Position numbers and translations under genes: made by a program. From Muribaculaceae bacterium (GTDB lineage Bacteria > Bacteroidota > Bacteroidia > Bacteroidales > Muribaculaceae), in NCBI GenBank assembly GCA_022509165.1, contig JAFLTT010000004.1:81523-145522 (forward strand): a DNA stretch of 64,000 nucleotides. Reading direction: 5' to 3'. Below the pieces are notes generated by a model. The model was not told the origin of the DNA and searched no databases. It worked only from the letters and a program-made list of their open reading frames with translations. This document shows, in pieces, positions 8,443 to 17,611 of the stretch. Numbering within the stretch: the stretch's first letter is position 1; every line of letters starts with the position of its first letter.

Positions 8443-9357
8443 ATGCCCAGGCCGTTAAAACCAACAGATTCCCTGATAGAAGACTATGAAGCCTATTTGC
8501 TCTTGGAAAGAGGGCTTTCGGGCAATACCAATATTTCATACCGCAACGATGTGAGCCATTTGGCTGAGTTCATGGAAGAGAGGGGTCTTAATCCGGCCTC
8601 TTTGACTCAGTCTGACCTCCATGAATTTCTCACACTTGTGCATGAATTGGGGATTTCGGCACGCTCGCAGGCAAGGATGCTGTCGGGGTTGAAATCTTTT
8701 TTTAAATTTCTGATGGCAGAGGGTTATATAGAAGAAAACCCTTCTGAATTCATAGAGACGCCAAAACTTACCCGGAAGCTTCCGGAGGTATTGAGTGTGG
8801 AGGAGATAGATGCAATGATTGGTTCACTTCCCCCGGATAAGGAAGAAAGCCTGCGTAATCATGCCATCATAGAGATGCTATATGGCTCCGGTCTTCGTGT
8901 ATCGGAACTGGTGGATGCACGTATTTCACGTCTTGACCTCAAAGAACTTTTACTTATAGTGGAAGGTAAGGGTAGTAAAGAGAGGTTGGTACCCATATCA
9001 CCGGTTGCGGCTTCACTTATAGAGGAATGGCTGCAGCAACGGTCACTTCTCAAGATAAAGCCTAACGGTAATGATATACTTTTCCTGAACAGAAGGGGTG
9101 CTCCGCTCACACGTGTCATGATATTTTATATCATAAAACAGGCGGCTGAAATGGCCGGTATCAAGAAAACAGTGAGCCCACATACCCTTCGCCATTCATT
9201 TGCCACACATCTTCTTGAAGGGGGAGCCAATTTAAGGGCCATACAGGAGATGCTGGGCCATGAGTCAATCTCCACAACGGAGCTTTACCTTCACATGGAC
9301 CGCGGAAGGCTGCGGCGTGAACTTCTGGACCATCACCCGCATTTCAGAAGCGTATGA
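8443..9357 (+). CDS. xerD: Site-specific tyrosine recombinase XerD
   Basis: 304-aa recombinase that resolves chromosome dimers at dif together with XerC. The N-terminal SAM-like core-binding domain (about 1-95) is followed by the catalytic domain with all active residues: R in GSGLRVSEL, K in VEGKGSKERLVPI, H-x-x-R in HTLRHSFATHLL, H in MLGHESIST and the nucleophile Y in ELYLHM. The usual length and full domain structure, together with the housekeeping neighbours, argue for the cellular enzyme and against a mobile-element integrase. No dif-like site was recognised in the flanks. Confidence 0.92.
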   Translation: MPRPLKPTDSLIEDYEAYLLLERGLSGNTNISYRNDVSHLAEFMEERGLNPASLTQSDLHEFLTLVHELGISARSQARMLSGLKSFFKFLMAEGYIEENPSEFIETPKLTRKLPEVLSVEEIDAMIGSLPPDKEESLRNHAIIEMLYGSGLRVSELVDARISRLDLKELLLIVEGKGSKERLVPISPVAASLIEEWLQQRSLLKIKPNGNDILFLNRRGAPLTRVMIFYIIKQAAEMAGIKKTVSPHTLRHSFATHLLEGGANLRAIQEMLGHESISTTELYLHMDRGRLRRELLDHHPHFRSV

Positions 9358-9447
9358 AATCTTGTGTGGGTATCAGATTAGTTTTCACAAGAGTATCTGG
9401 CAATACAAAAAGCAAATGCGGATAGAAGAAATTACAAAAACAAATTG

Positions 9448-9455
9448 TAAATTTG
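9448..9455 (+). promoter_or_regulatory. -7 box upstream of korA
   Basis: TAAATTTG matches TAnnTTTG in the 177-base gap after xerD. No clear -33 element. The implied leader before the ATG at 9535 is about 75 bases. Confidence 0.5.
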
Positions 9456-9534
9456 CCGTGCCAAAAATAATAAAACGAAACGCATAGAGAGACGGCGTTG
9501 AGTCCTATAATTGTAACAGATAAAAGATAAAACA

Positions 9535-11379
9535 ATGGCAGACCAACCTAACGTAAAGACCATTGATAAAGTTGTAATCCGGTTCTCCGGTGACTCAGGC
9601 GACGGAATGCAGCTGGTGGGGAATATCTTTTCCGATGTCTCCGCAGGAGAAGGCAACATGATATCCACTTTCCCCGACTATCCGGCCGAAATAAGGGCCC
9701 CGCAAGGTTCCTTGAGCGGTGTGTCGGGTTTCCAAGTGAGCGTAGGCAAGGAGGTACACACTCCCGGCGACAAGGCCGATGTGCTGGTAGCTATGAATCC
9801 CGCGGCCCTAAAGACTAATCTGAAATACCTGAAGCCGGGCGGAATAATAATCTGTGATGCGGATTCATTCACAGAGGCCAACCTTAAGAAAGCGTTGTAT
9901 AAGACGGATGATCCGATTCAGGAACTTGGCATAGATCCCGACCGGATCATGCTTGTGCCAATGACTACACTTCTGAAGCATACATTGGCAGATACCGGAC
10001 TTGACAACAAGAGCATGATGAAATGCAAGAATATGCTTGCTCTGGGTCTTGTGTGCTGGCTCTTCGACCGGCCCTTAGATAAGGTGCTGGCCAAACTGAA
10101 GGTGAAATTCTCAAAGAAACCGGCCATATATGAGGCTAATGAAAAAGTGGTGAACGCCGGCTGGGACTATGGTCATAATACGCATGCAGGTCTTCCAACT
10201 TACCGCATAGAATCAGATGAGGCCAAAGAAGGTATATACACTGACATCAACGGTAACACTGCCACAGCCTGGGGACTGATAATGGCATCGGAGAAGAGCG
10301 GCCGTCCATTATTCCTTGGCTCATATCCCATCACTCCGGCTACCGATATACTTCATGAACTTGCTAAACGTAAGGATCTGGGAGTGAAGGCATGTCAGAT
10401 GGAAGATGAGATAGCAGGTGTATGTGCCGCCATCGGAGCTTCTTATGGCGGCCACCTTGCTGTCACCACTACTTCGGGTCCCGGCCTGGCACTTAAGAGC
10501 GAAGGTATCGGTCTGGCAGTTATGGCAGAACTTCCACTGGTTGTGATAGATGTGCAGAGAGGAGGTCCTTCAACCGGTCTTCCTACCAAGACCGAACAGA
10601 CCGACCTTATGCAGGCTCTCTATGGCAGAAACGGAGAGAGCCCATTGTGTGTTTTGGCTGCCACAAGTCCTACCGACTGTTTCAACATGGCCTTTGAGGC
10701 TGCAAAAATTGCAATTGAGCATATGACTCCCGTAATACTTCTTACGGATGCATTCATAGCCAATGGATCTTCAGCCTGGAGAATTCCGGAGGAAAAAGAT
10801 TTTCCGGAGATAAAGCCCCGCTTTGTGACAGGTGATTTGCTTGAACAGGGATGGAAACCCTTCGACAGAGATGAAAACTCGAAGGTGAGATATTGGGCTA
10901 TACCCGGTACCGAGGGAGCAATGCACCGTGTGGGAGGTCTTGAAAAAGATTATAACACCAGCGTGATTTCAACCGATGGTCCTAATCATGAACTGATGGT
11001 GAAGACTCGCCGGGAGAAAGTGGCCCGTATAGCCGATGACATACCGGCATTGGAAATAGAGGGAAATCCGGAGGCCGACACTATTCTGGTAGGCTGGGGA
11101 GGTACTTATGGACATCTACTTTCAGCTTGTGCCGAACTTAATTCAGATGGCATCCCTATGGCATTGGCTCAGTTCCGATATATAAATCCTCTGCCATTGA
11201 ATGCTCTTGATGAACTCAGGAAATATAAGAAGATCATAGTGGCGGAACTTAACACAGGAATGTTTGCCGACTATTTGCAGATGCATCTGCCGGGCAAAGA
11301 AATCCTGCGTGTCAACAAGATAGAGGGTCAACCCTTTACAGTGCATGAGATCACTGAAGGAGTGAAGAAACTTATGTAA
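9535..11379 (+). CDS. korA: 2-oxoacid:ferredoxin oxidoreductase, fused gamma-alpha subunit (2-oxoglutarate type)
   Basis: 614-aa subunit of the enzyme that interconverts 2-oxoglutarate plus CoA with succinyl-CoA and CO2 using ferredoxin. Residues about 12-190 are the gamma domain (VIRFSGDSGDGMQ ... FPDYPAEIRAPQGSLSGVSG), followed by the alpha pyrimidine-binding domain (GSYPITPATDILHELAKR, QMEDEIAGVCAAIGASYGG, TTTSGPGLALKSE) and the domain II region near 530-614. This fused layout is typical of KorA/OorA in Bacteroidetes. korB follows after 20 bases. Specificity for 2-oxoglutarate rather than another 2-oxoacid is inferred from the gamma-alpha plus beta arrangement. Confidence 0.92.
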   Translation: MADQPNVKTIDKVVIRFSGDSGDGMQLVGNIFSDVSAGEGNMISTFPDYPAEIRAPQGSLSGVSGFQVSVGKEVHTPGDKADVLVAMNPAALKTNLKYLKPGGIIICDADSFTEANLKKALYKTDDPIQELGIDPDRIMLVPMTTLLKHTLADTGLDNKSMMKCKNMLALGLVCWLFDRPLDKVLAKLKVKFSKKPAIYEANEKVVNAGWDYGHNTHAGLPTYRIESDEAKEGIYTDINGNTATAWGLIMASEKSGRPLFLGSYPITPATDILHELAKRKDLGVKACQMEDEIAGVCAAIGASYGGHLAVTTTSGPGLALKSEGIGLAVMAELPLVVIDVQRGGPSTGLPTKTEQTDLMQALYGRNGESPLCVLAATSPTDCFNMAFEAAKIAIEHMTPVILLTDAFIANGSSAWRIPEEKDFPEIKPRFVTGDLLEQGWKPFDRDENSKVRYWAIPGTEGAMHRVGGLEKDYNTSVISTDGPNHELMVKTRREKVARIADDIPALEIEGNPEADTILVGWGGTYGHLLSACAELNSDGIPMALAQFRYINPLPLNALDELRKYKKIIVAELNTGMFADYLQMHLPGKEILRVNKIEGQPFTVHEITEGVKKLM

Positions 11380-11399
11380 CTAAAGAAAGGAAAAAAGAT

Positions 11400-12410
11400 A
11401 TGACAACATACACAGCCTCAAATTTTAAGAACGAACAGGCAGCCCGCTGGTGTCCGGGATGTGGTGACCATGCCATTCTCAACACCTTGCATAAAGCGAT
11501 GGCTGAAGTAGGTGTGGCACCCCAAGACACAGCTGTGATTTCAGGTATAGGCTGCTCATCCCGTCTTCCTTACTATATGAACACTTATGGCATGCATACC
11601 ATCCATGGTAGGGCAGCCGCCATAGCAACAGGATTGAAGACTGCACGCCCCGACCTTATGGTATGGCAGGTATCGGGCGACGGTGACGGGCTGGCAATCG
11701 GCGGTAATCACTTCATCCATGCACTTCGTCGTAATATAGATATCAACATACTCCTTTTCAACAATAAAATATACGGACTCACCAAAGGACAGTATTCTCC
11801 TACCAGCGACAGAGGATTCGTATCGAAATCCTCTCCCTACGGTACGACCGAAGACCCCTTCATCCCTGCTGAACTTGTATTTGGTTGCAGGGGGCGTTTC
11901 TTTGCCCGCAGCCTTGATGTCACGCTCGATACAAGCCGTGAAATCATGGTGGCAGCAGCACGCCACAAAGGAGCAGCGGTGGTAGAGATTCTGCAGAACT
12001 GTGTTATCTTTAATCAAGGTATCCATTCCCTTTTCACTGACAAGGAGACACGTGATGACCATGTGATACATCTGGTACAAGGAGAGAAAATGCTCTTTGG
12101 TAAAGACAAAAATAAGGGACTGGTACAGGAAGGTTTCAGCATAAAGGCCGTGACTCTGGGAGAAGGTGGCTATACCATAGATGATGTGCTTGTGCACGAT
12201 TCCCATTGTTCAGACGACACCCTTCAACGTCAGCTGGCACTGATGGACGGCTTGGAACTACCGTTGGCCACAGGCGTGATAAGAGACGTGGATGCCCTCA
12301 CCTATGAAACTGAGGTGGAGAACCAGGTGAAAGAGATAAAAGATAAAAAAGGCTTCAGTTCCCTCCGGGACATGATACTTAAAACTCATGACACCTGGAA
12401 GGTGGAATAA
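11400..12410 (+). CDS. korB: 2-oxoacid:ferredoxin oxidoreductase, beta subunit
   Basis: 336-aa thiamine-diphosphate-binding subunit that pairs with KorA. The N-terminal WCPGCGDHAIL and the later GIGCSSRLPYY contain cysteines that, in this family, hold the single [4Fe-4S] cluster. The TPP motif is WQVSGDGDGLAIGGNHFIHA ... NNKIYGLTKGQYSPTS, with the metal-binding GDG and NNxIYGLTKGQ signature. The C-terminal KFSSLRDM-like segment (GFSSLRDMILKTHDTW) is typical. Forms an operon with korA. Confidence 0.94.
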   Translation: MTTYTASNFKNEQAARWCPGCGDHAILNTLHKAMAEVGVAPQDTAVISGIGCSSRLPYYMNTYGMHTIHGRAAAIATGLKTARPDLMVWQVSGDGDGLAIGGNHFIHALRRNIDINILLFNNKIYGLTKGQYSPTSDRGFVSKSSPYGTTEDPFIPAELVFGCRGRFFARSLDVTLDTSREIMVAAARHKGAAVVEILQNCVIFNQGIHSLFTDKETRDDHVIHLVQGEKMLFGKDKNKGLVQEGFSIKAVTLGEGGYTIDDVLVHDSHCSDDTLQRQLALMDGLELPLATGVIRDVDALTYETEVENQVKEIKDKKGFSSLRDMILKTHDTWKVE

Positions 12411-12558
12411 GATAAAAAACAGATAATATAACATTGCACATAAGCATGATTTTCGTGCAATAATTAACAAAAAATTTCATTATTTGATTTTTTTTCTCTT
12501 ACTTTGCACCGAAATTATAAGCATATTCAGAAACTAAATACTTAAAACATTAGAAATT

Positions 12559-12795
12559 ATGGAGGATATAGCATCAAGAGTGAAGGCTATCATCGTAGAC
12601 AAGCTCACAGTAGACGAGAATGAAGTTACCCCGACAGCAGAATTCAGCAAAGACCTCGGCGCAGACTCACTCGACCAGGTAGAGCTCATCATGGAATTCG
12701 AGAAAGAATTCGGCATCACAATTCCAGACGAAGAAGCTGAGAAGATCACAACCGTGGGTGATGCAGTGAAATATATCGAAGAGCACTCAAACTAA
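12559..12795 (+). CDS. acpP: Acyl carrier protein
   Basis: 78-aa carrier of growing fatty-acid chains. The phosphopantetheine attachment serine lies in [15 protein letters not shown], the protein is strongly acidic, and its length is standard. It precedes fabF by 36 bases, the common fatty-acid-synthesis pairing. Upstream, TTACTTTG at 12499-12506 is a plausible but imperfect -7 box, and a weak TTGCAC/GTGCAA hairpin (12434-12460) may end korB. Confidence 0.97.
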   Translation: MEDIASRVKAIIVDKLTVDENEVTPTAEFSKDLGADSLDQVELIMEFEKEFGITIPDEEAEKITTVGDAVKYIEEHSN

Positions 12796-12831
12796 AAACA
12801 ACGCCGGAGTTTACCGGCCTCAAAAAACACA

Positions 12832-14097
12832 ATGGAATTAAAAAGAGTTGTAGTAACAGGGCTTGGCGCCTTGACTCCACTGGGCAACGACGTTGAGACC
12901 ACATGGAAAAATGCGGTAAACGGAGAAAGCGGAGCAGGTCCGATCACCCATTTCGATTGCTCAAAATTCAAGACACAGTTTGCCTGTGAAGTAAAAGATT
13001 TTGATCCGGCCAAATTTTTCGACCGCAAGCAGGCCCGTACTTTAGACCTCTATGCAATGTATGCCCTCAAGGCAGCCAATGAGGCCATAGCGGATGCCAA
13101 ACTTGATGATGAAAACCTTGATAAGAACAGAATCGGTGTCATCTTTGCAGCGGGTATCGGTGGTCTTCACACTTTTGAGGAAGAGGCAGGATATTATGCC
13201 CTTCACGGAAGTGAGCAGGGCCCCAAATACAACCCTTACTTCATTCCGAAGATGATTTCCGATATTGCAGCGGGTCATATTTCGATAGAGCATGAATTCC
13301 GTGGGCCAAATTTCGGTACAGTGTCAGCATGCGCATCATCCAACACAGCTCTCATAGATGCTTTCAATCTGGTGAGACTTGGTCAGGCCGATGCAATTGT
13401 GACAGGTGGAGCAGAAGCAGCAATTTTCCCCGCAGGTGTAGGAGGCTTCAACTCAATGAAAGCCCTGAGCACACGCAACGATGACCCAAAGAGCGCTTCA
13501 CGTCCTTTCTCGGGCAGTCGCGACGGTTTCGTAATGGGTGAAGGAGCTGCCGCTCTGGTTCTTGAAGAACTCGAGCATGCCAAAGCCCGTGGTGCACACA
13601 TCTATGCTGAAGTAGCAGGTGGAGGTATGAGTGCCGACGCTCATCATATCACAGCTACCCATCCCGAAGGCCTGGGTGCTTGTCTGGTGATGGAAAATGC
13701 TCTCAAAGATGCCGAAATGAAGCCTGAAGAAATCGATTATATAAATCTTCATGGCACTTCAACTCCGCTCGGAGATATAAGTGAAGAGAAGGCAATCAAG
13801 AAGGTGTTCGGAGACCATGCATATAAAATGAACTTGAGTTCTACCAAATCTATGACCGGTCACCTCCTGGGTGCAGCCGGTGCGGCAGAGGCGGTGTTGA
13901 GTATCATGGCTATCCAGGACGGCATAGTTCCCCCCACAATCAACCATGAAGAGGGCGACAATGATCCCGAAATTGATTACAACCTGAACTTCACATTCAA
14001 TAAGGCTCAGAAACGTGACATTAACGCCGTGCTTTCAAATACTTTCGGTTTCGGCGGTCATAATGCAGCTATCATCTTTAAGAAATATAAAGAGTGA
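12832..14097 (+). CDS. fabF: 3-oxoacyl-[acyl-carrier-protein] synthase II
   Basis: 421-aa condensing enzyme of fatty-acid elongation. The nucleophile cysteine is in GTVSACASSNTAL, the two catalytic histidines are in NLHGTSTPLGD and SMTGHLLGAAGAAE, and the C-terminal NTFGFGGHNAAIIF closes the thiolase fold. The N-terminus RVVVTGLGALTPLGND is canonical. It follows acpP and is closed by a strong terminator. Confidence 0.97.
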   Translation: MELKRVVVTGLGALTPLGNDVETTWKNAVNGESGAGPITHFDCSKFKTQFACEVKDFDPAKFFDRKQARTLDLYAMYALKAANEAIADAKLDDENLDKNRIGVIFAAGIGGLHTFEEEAGYYALHGSEQGPKYNPYFIPKMISDIAAGHISIEHEFRGPNFGTVSACASSNTALIDAFNLVRLGQADAIVTGGAEAAIFPAGVGGFNSMKALSTRNDDPKSASRPFSGSRDGFVMGEGAAALVLEELEHAKARGAHIYAEVAGGGMSADAHHITATHPEGLGACLVMENALKDAEMKPEEIDYINLHGTSTPLGDISEEKAIKKVFGDHAYKMNLSSTKSMTGHLLGAAGAAEAVLSIMAIQDGIVPPTINHEEGDNDPEIDYNLNFTFNKAQKRDINAVLSNTFGFGGHNAAIIFKKYKE

Positions 14098-14122
14098 CCC
14101 TGCGTTTCGGATAAAACATAGG

Positions 14123-14157
14123 AGGGTGCGTCACAAAGGAGACGCACCCTTTCCTTT
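14123..14157 (+). terminator. Terminator after fabF
   Basis: Perfect 10-bp stem AGGGTGCGTC (14123-14132) with GACGCACCCT (14141-14150), 8-base loop, then TTCCTTT. Confidence 0.88.
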
Positions 14158-14236
14158 ACAGTATGTTGCATAGAAGGCTCCGGAACACCATTTCAAAACA
14201 AGGACCTGCAGTCTCCGGATTATAAATTTTGTAATT

Positions 14237-14749
14237 GTGAGGAAATATTTATTTTTAATTTTAATGACTATTGGAGCCATCTGCTCTTTGTCATCCTGCA
14301 ATGAAAAAGAGGAAGTGATGCGTGTGCCCGACGACATACTGGGAATCTGGACACCCGATAATGTTACTTATCTTGAATATAGCGACAACAATGAGGTCTA
14401 CCGCCTGCAAGTGGATTATGATGACGGCGAAACCATCGGGCTTTGGTGGAAAGAGACCTATTACTATGAACCGGGATACAATCTGGTACTGTATGTTGAC
14501 GTAGACGACCGGGTAAATGTATATCAGGTGGTAGAGATGACACAGAACACTATGACCTGGTGCTGGGTGGAAGAGGTGAATTATAAAGATGCGGAGGATA
14601 TGGGCCATGTAATTGGTAGTATCATCAACAAAGCCCAGGAGGGATATGTGCTCAATCCTGAATATTACCAGAGTTTCACCCGGCTTAGCAGGAACGAATT
14701 TTTCCGGATTCTGGAGAATCTTGGCATCGATTATCCTTTAGATGACTAA
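14237..14749 (+). CDS. Acidic lipoprotein of unknown function
   Basis: 170-aa protein starting at a GTG (14237). It has a lipoprotein signal (KYLFLILMTIGAICSLSSC) with the lipidated Cys at residue 21, followed by NEKEE; acidic residues just after the Cys are the kind of signal associated with surface export of lipoproteins in Bacteroidetes. The mature part is acidic and rich in aromatic residues (YYYEPGYNLVLYVDVDDRV, TMTWCWVEEV), suggesting a small beta-structured, perhaps lipocalin-like domain. No family recognised. It stands alone between the fabF terminator and a mobile-repeat copy. Confidence 0.72.
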   Translation: MRKYLFLILMTIGAICSLSSCNEKEEVMRVPDDILGIWTPDNVTYLEYSDNNEVYRLQVDYDDGETIGLWWKETYYYEPGYNLVLYVDVDDRVNVYQVVEMTQNTMTWCWVEEVNYKDAEDMGHVIGSIINKAQEGYVLNPEYYQSFTRLSRNEFFRILENLGIDYPLDD

Positions 14750-14850
14750 GAATTGGGGAAAGGGCTCTAAGATTGTCTTATTTATAAAACTAAACAGATA
14801 ATTAATTTGTTAGATTAAACGAAAACTTGCTTCCAAATTAATCAACAAAT

Positions 14851-15010
14851 GATTATCCCGAATAATATTCCAAACGACATATGTAGGGACGCAAGGTCAT
14901 TGCGTCCGCTGATAATCAAAGAATTAACCCTCTTTTATTTCGGACGCACGAGCTGTGCGTCCCTACGTTTGAGGGCAATTTATTAATGGAGGTATTTACG
15001 AGGATAATCA
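14851..15010 (+). repeat. MITE-like repeat, copy A (full length, about 160 bp)
   Basis: The left end GATTATCCCGAATAATATTC and the right end (complement GATTATCCTCGTAAATACC) are imperfect terminal inverted repeats. Inside are two hairpins in opposite arrangement: GGACGCAA/TTGCGTCC (14887-14908) and GGACGCAC/GTGCGTCC (14942-14962), so the element is a nested palindrome. Related to copies at 34850-34920 and 48144-48218. It ends 23 bases before the start codon of the next gene. It also fills most of the 284-base gap between the two flanking genes. Confidence 0.8.
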
Positions 15011-15033
15011 AAATCAACAAATATCAAATTACT

Positions 15034-17379
15034 ATGAAAAAAGTCTTTAGGTATCTTCTTTTAGGAGGCCTGGCTACAATAGCTTATACTAATATGTCAG
15101 CTCAGAATGAAGTGATAGTGGAAACTGATGCATATAGCTGGCGAGGCGATACGATATTTCAGGATGAATTCAAGGCATGGGCAGTGAATCCCTATGAAAT
15201 TCAGTCGACTTATAAAGGAAGACCGGGGTATTTCATGCCAATTGAGCAGAGCTGGAAACGCAAAAATGACCTGAGTGCCTATCCGGTGGTGAGTGGTGGC
15301 AACCCGTTGATGGAAGCAGTGTACAATATGGGTCTCGATGAGATGATAAATGCGGTAGAGCCCGACACTACGCTTCGCACCGGAAAGGAATGGGCCGGAG
15401 TCTGGACCCGCGACGTTAGCTATTCAATCATATTGTCGATGGCAGCACTGCAGCCGGAGGCATCCATGATTTCGTTGCTTAAGAAAATCAACGACGAAGG
15501 TCAGATAATACAGGATACAGGATCGGGAGGAGCATGGCCCATCTCAACCGACAGAATGATATGGACAGTGGCAGCCTGGGAGATATACAAAGTCACAGGC
15601 GATAAGAATTGGCTTGAGACAGTATATCCGGTAGTGGAGAGGTCAATCGCCAAAGATGCAAAGACAGTGATAAGTGACAATGGCCTTGTGAAAGGTGAGA
15701 CCTCCTTTATAGACTGGAGAGAACAAAGTTATCCAAAATGGATGCAGACTGCTGATATAGCACAAAGCGAAGCAATGGGTACCAATGTGCTGTATGCAGC
15801 AGCCTTGAATTGTGCGGCTGATATGGCTGAAGAGTTGGGCAAGAAGAAAGAGGCGGCAGAGTTCAGAAAAGCATCGGAAGAATTGGCTGCCAACATCGAC
15901 AAGACTTTCTGGATGGAAGATAAGGGATATTACGGCATGTACACTTATGGGCGTGACAATCTTATCCTGAATCCGCGTGCAGAGACTTTAGGTGAATCCC
16001 TGGCTATACTCTTCGATATTGCTCCCGCAGAAAAGGTGAAGACAATTTCCGAGAATCATCCGGTCACAAAATATGGAGCACCGGTATTCTTCCCTCAGAT
16101 TTCGGATATGCCCAATTATCATAACAATGCCTTATGGCCTTTCGTGGCTTCATACTGGACCCTTGCACAGGCCAAGGCCGGCAATGAGGAGGGAGTACTT
16201 GAAGGTATAGGCAGTGTGGTAAGACCGGCTGCACTATTTGCCACCAATAAAGAAAACCTTAACCTTGACAACGGGGATATATTTACCGAGCTAAATTCCT
16301 CTAACATGCTCTGGAGTCTTAGCGGTAACCTTGCTCTCACCAATCAGATACTTTTTGGTATTCACTTTGAAAAAGATGGTTTGAGGATAGCGCCTTTTGT
16401 ACCGGAAGTGCTTGGAGGTGAACGAACTCTCAGTAATTTCCCCTACCGTGGGGCACGGTTAAATATCACAGTAAACGGGTACGGAGACAAAGTAGCCTCT
16501 CTGTCAGTCAATGGCAAGCCTTACGATTTAGAGAAAAATCCTGTAATACCAGCTTCACTTCTTACCAAGGGAAAAGGTGTAAGCGACATAGTGGTTAATA
16601 TGGACAATAAGCCCATCGCTCCAATGAAAGTAAACAATGTGGCGAATGTGAAGGCACCGCTCACACCTATAGCATGGCTCAGTTATGATGAATCTATAGA
16701 AGTACCGGCACAGGACTCGGATCTTAGGTATAATCTGCTTCAATGGAATCCGATAGAATATATGGGGGAATATATAGTGCTGAAAGATGGCAAGGAAGTG
16801 GGAAGGACTCACCAGACTCAATGGCCGGCAATTGAGGCAGGTGAATGGCAGGTGATAGGTGTGGCCACAGATGGCACTCAAGGTTTTGCTTCCGAACCAC
16901 GCAGCAATCGTCCCTCTCGATTCTGGGATATGGATGATGAAGTGTTGGTGGCTGTGTCGGAAGAGATTTCATATCCTGTTGCTGAAATAAAAGGATATAA
17001 GGGCAAAGGCTTTGTGGAAACCGATAAAAGTCTGAAGCCTGTTGTGAAGGTTATTGATGTGCCGAATGATGGCATTTATTCCATCTCATATCGTTACTCT
17101 AACGGAAATGGTCCGGTCAATACAGAGAATAAGGCAGCTATAAGAAGTCTGTATGTAGATGGAAAGGATGTTGGCACTATAGTAATGCCTCAAAGAGGAG
17201 TGGCCAATTGGGACGACTGGGGAATGTCTAATTCAGTGAAGGTTCCTCTAACAAAAGGTACCCATACAATAACCCTTCAATACAACCCGGAAGATCAAAA
17301 CATGAACCTGAAAACCAACCATGCACTGATAGACGGCATTGTGGTTGAAGAGGTCTCAACACATTTTAACAGAAATTAA
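15034..17379 (+). CDS. Secreted (alpha/alpha)6-barrel glycoside hydrolase-like protein
   Basis: 781-aa protein with a signal peptide (KKVFRYLLLGGLATIAYTNM, then SAQ). The central part (about residues 80-450) reads as a six-hairpin glycosidase fold: EWAGVWTRDVSYSI, GSGGAWPISTDRMIWTVAAW, ETSFIDWREQSYPKW and NNALWPFVASYWTLA supply acidic and tryptophan-rich motifs at helix tips, as in GH63/GH37/debranching-type enzymes. The C-terminal 330 residues look like beta-sandwich accessory domains. The CAZy family and substrate are not determinable from inspection. The ATG at 15034 is chosen over one at 14986 because it begins the signal peptide and the earlier start lies inside the repeat. Confidence 0.7.
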   Translation: MKKVFRYLLLGGLATIAYTNMSAQNEVIVETDAYSWRGDTIFQDEFKAWAVNPYEIQSTYKGRPGYFMPIEQSWKRKNDLSAYPVVSGGNPLMEAVYNMGLDEMINAVEPDTTLRTGKEWAGVWTRDVSYSIILSMAALQPEASMISLLKKINDEGQIIQDTGSGGAWPISTDRMIWTVAAWEIYKVTGDKNWLETVYPVVERSIAKDAKTVISDNGLVKGETSFIDWREQSYPKWMQTADIAQSEAMGTNVLYAAALNCAADMAEELGKKKEAAEFRKASEELAANIDKTFWMEDKGYYGMYTYGRDNLILNPRAETLGESLAILFDIAPAEKVKTISENHPVTKYGAPVFFPQISDMPNYHNNALWPFVASYWTLAQAKAGNEEGVLEGIGSVVRPAALFATNKENLNLDNGDIFTELNSSNMLWSLSGNLALTNQILFGIHFEKDGLRIAPFVPEVLGGERTLSNFPYRGARLNITVNGYGDKVASLSVNGKPYDLEKNPVIPASLLTKGKGVSDIVVNMDNKPIAPMKVNNVANVKAPLTPIAWLSYDESIEVPAQDSDLRYNLLQWNPIEYMGEYIVLKDGKEVGRTHQTQWPAIEAGEWQVIGVATDGTQGFASEPRSNRPSRFWDMDDEVLVAVSEEISYPVAEIKGYKGKGFVETDKSLKPVVKVIDVPNDGIYSISYRYSNGNGPVNTENKAAIRSLYVDGKDVGTIVMPQRGVANWDDWGMSNSVKVPLTKGTHTITLQYNPEDQNMNLKTNHALIDGIVVEEVSTHFNRN

Positions 17380-17390
17380 AAAGGATTTTT

Positions 17391-17437
17391 AAGGTTGCCA
17401 ATAGCTTGATACTCAGATATTGGCAACCTTATTTTTA
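17391..17437 (+). terminator. Terminator after the glycoside hydrolase gene
   Basis: Perfect 13-bp stem 17391-17403 with 17418-17430 (GGTTGCC/GGCAACC core), followed by ATTTTTATC. Confidence 0.9.
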
Positions 17438-17476
17438 TCTTGACGTTCCTTCTGAGGAATATTTTTAAGAGAAAAG

Positions 17477-17508
17477 TTTGGAAAAATTGAATAACTGATG
17501 TAATTTTG
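17477..17508 (+). promoter_or_regulatory. Promoter for SRP RNA and tRNA-Thr
   Basis: TTTG (17477-17480), a 20-base spacer and TAATTTTG (17501-17508) match the Bacteroidetes promoter consensus exactly. The SRP RNA begins a few bases later. Confidence 0.85.
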
Positions 17509-17511
17509 CAT

Positions 17512-17608
17512 CGGGTGAGTCCTGCACGACTTGCTCCCCGTAAATCCCCCAGGTCTTGACCGAAGCAAGGGTAGCGGGTTGAGCTGTGCGATGTAGATCG
17601 CTCTCCCA
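17512..17608 (+). ncRNA. ffs: Signal recognition particle RNA (4.5S type)
   Basis: About 97-nt RNA that binds Ffh for co-translational membrane targeting. The core is visible: CCCCG ... CCCCCAGGTCTTGACC at 17540-17564 pairing with CCGAAGCAAGGGTAGCGGG downstream; this is the helix-8 hairpin with the asymmetric GAAGCA side opposite CAGG, capped by a CTTG loop where E. coli has GGAA. Outer pairing GGGTGAG (17513-17519) with CTCTCCC (17601-17607) closes the rod with one mismatch. It has its own promoter and ends 4 bases before tRNA-Thr. Exact ends are approximate. Confidence 0.85.
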
Positions 17609-17611
17609 TTT

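Noticed and set aside
8443..9357. Integrase of a mobile island
   Set aside because: It has the length and motifs of cellular XerD, sits among housekeeping genes, and has no attachment-site repeats or cargo nearby.
11556..12206. 216-codon minus-strand ORF inside korB
   Set aside because: Covers the TPP-binding motif of KorB on the other strand and shows no family features.
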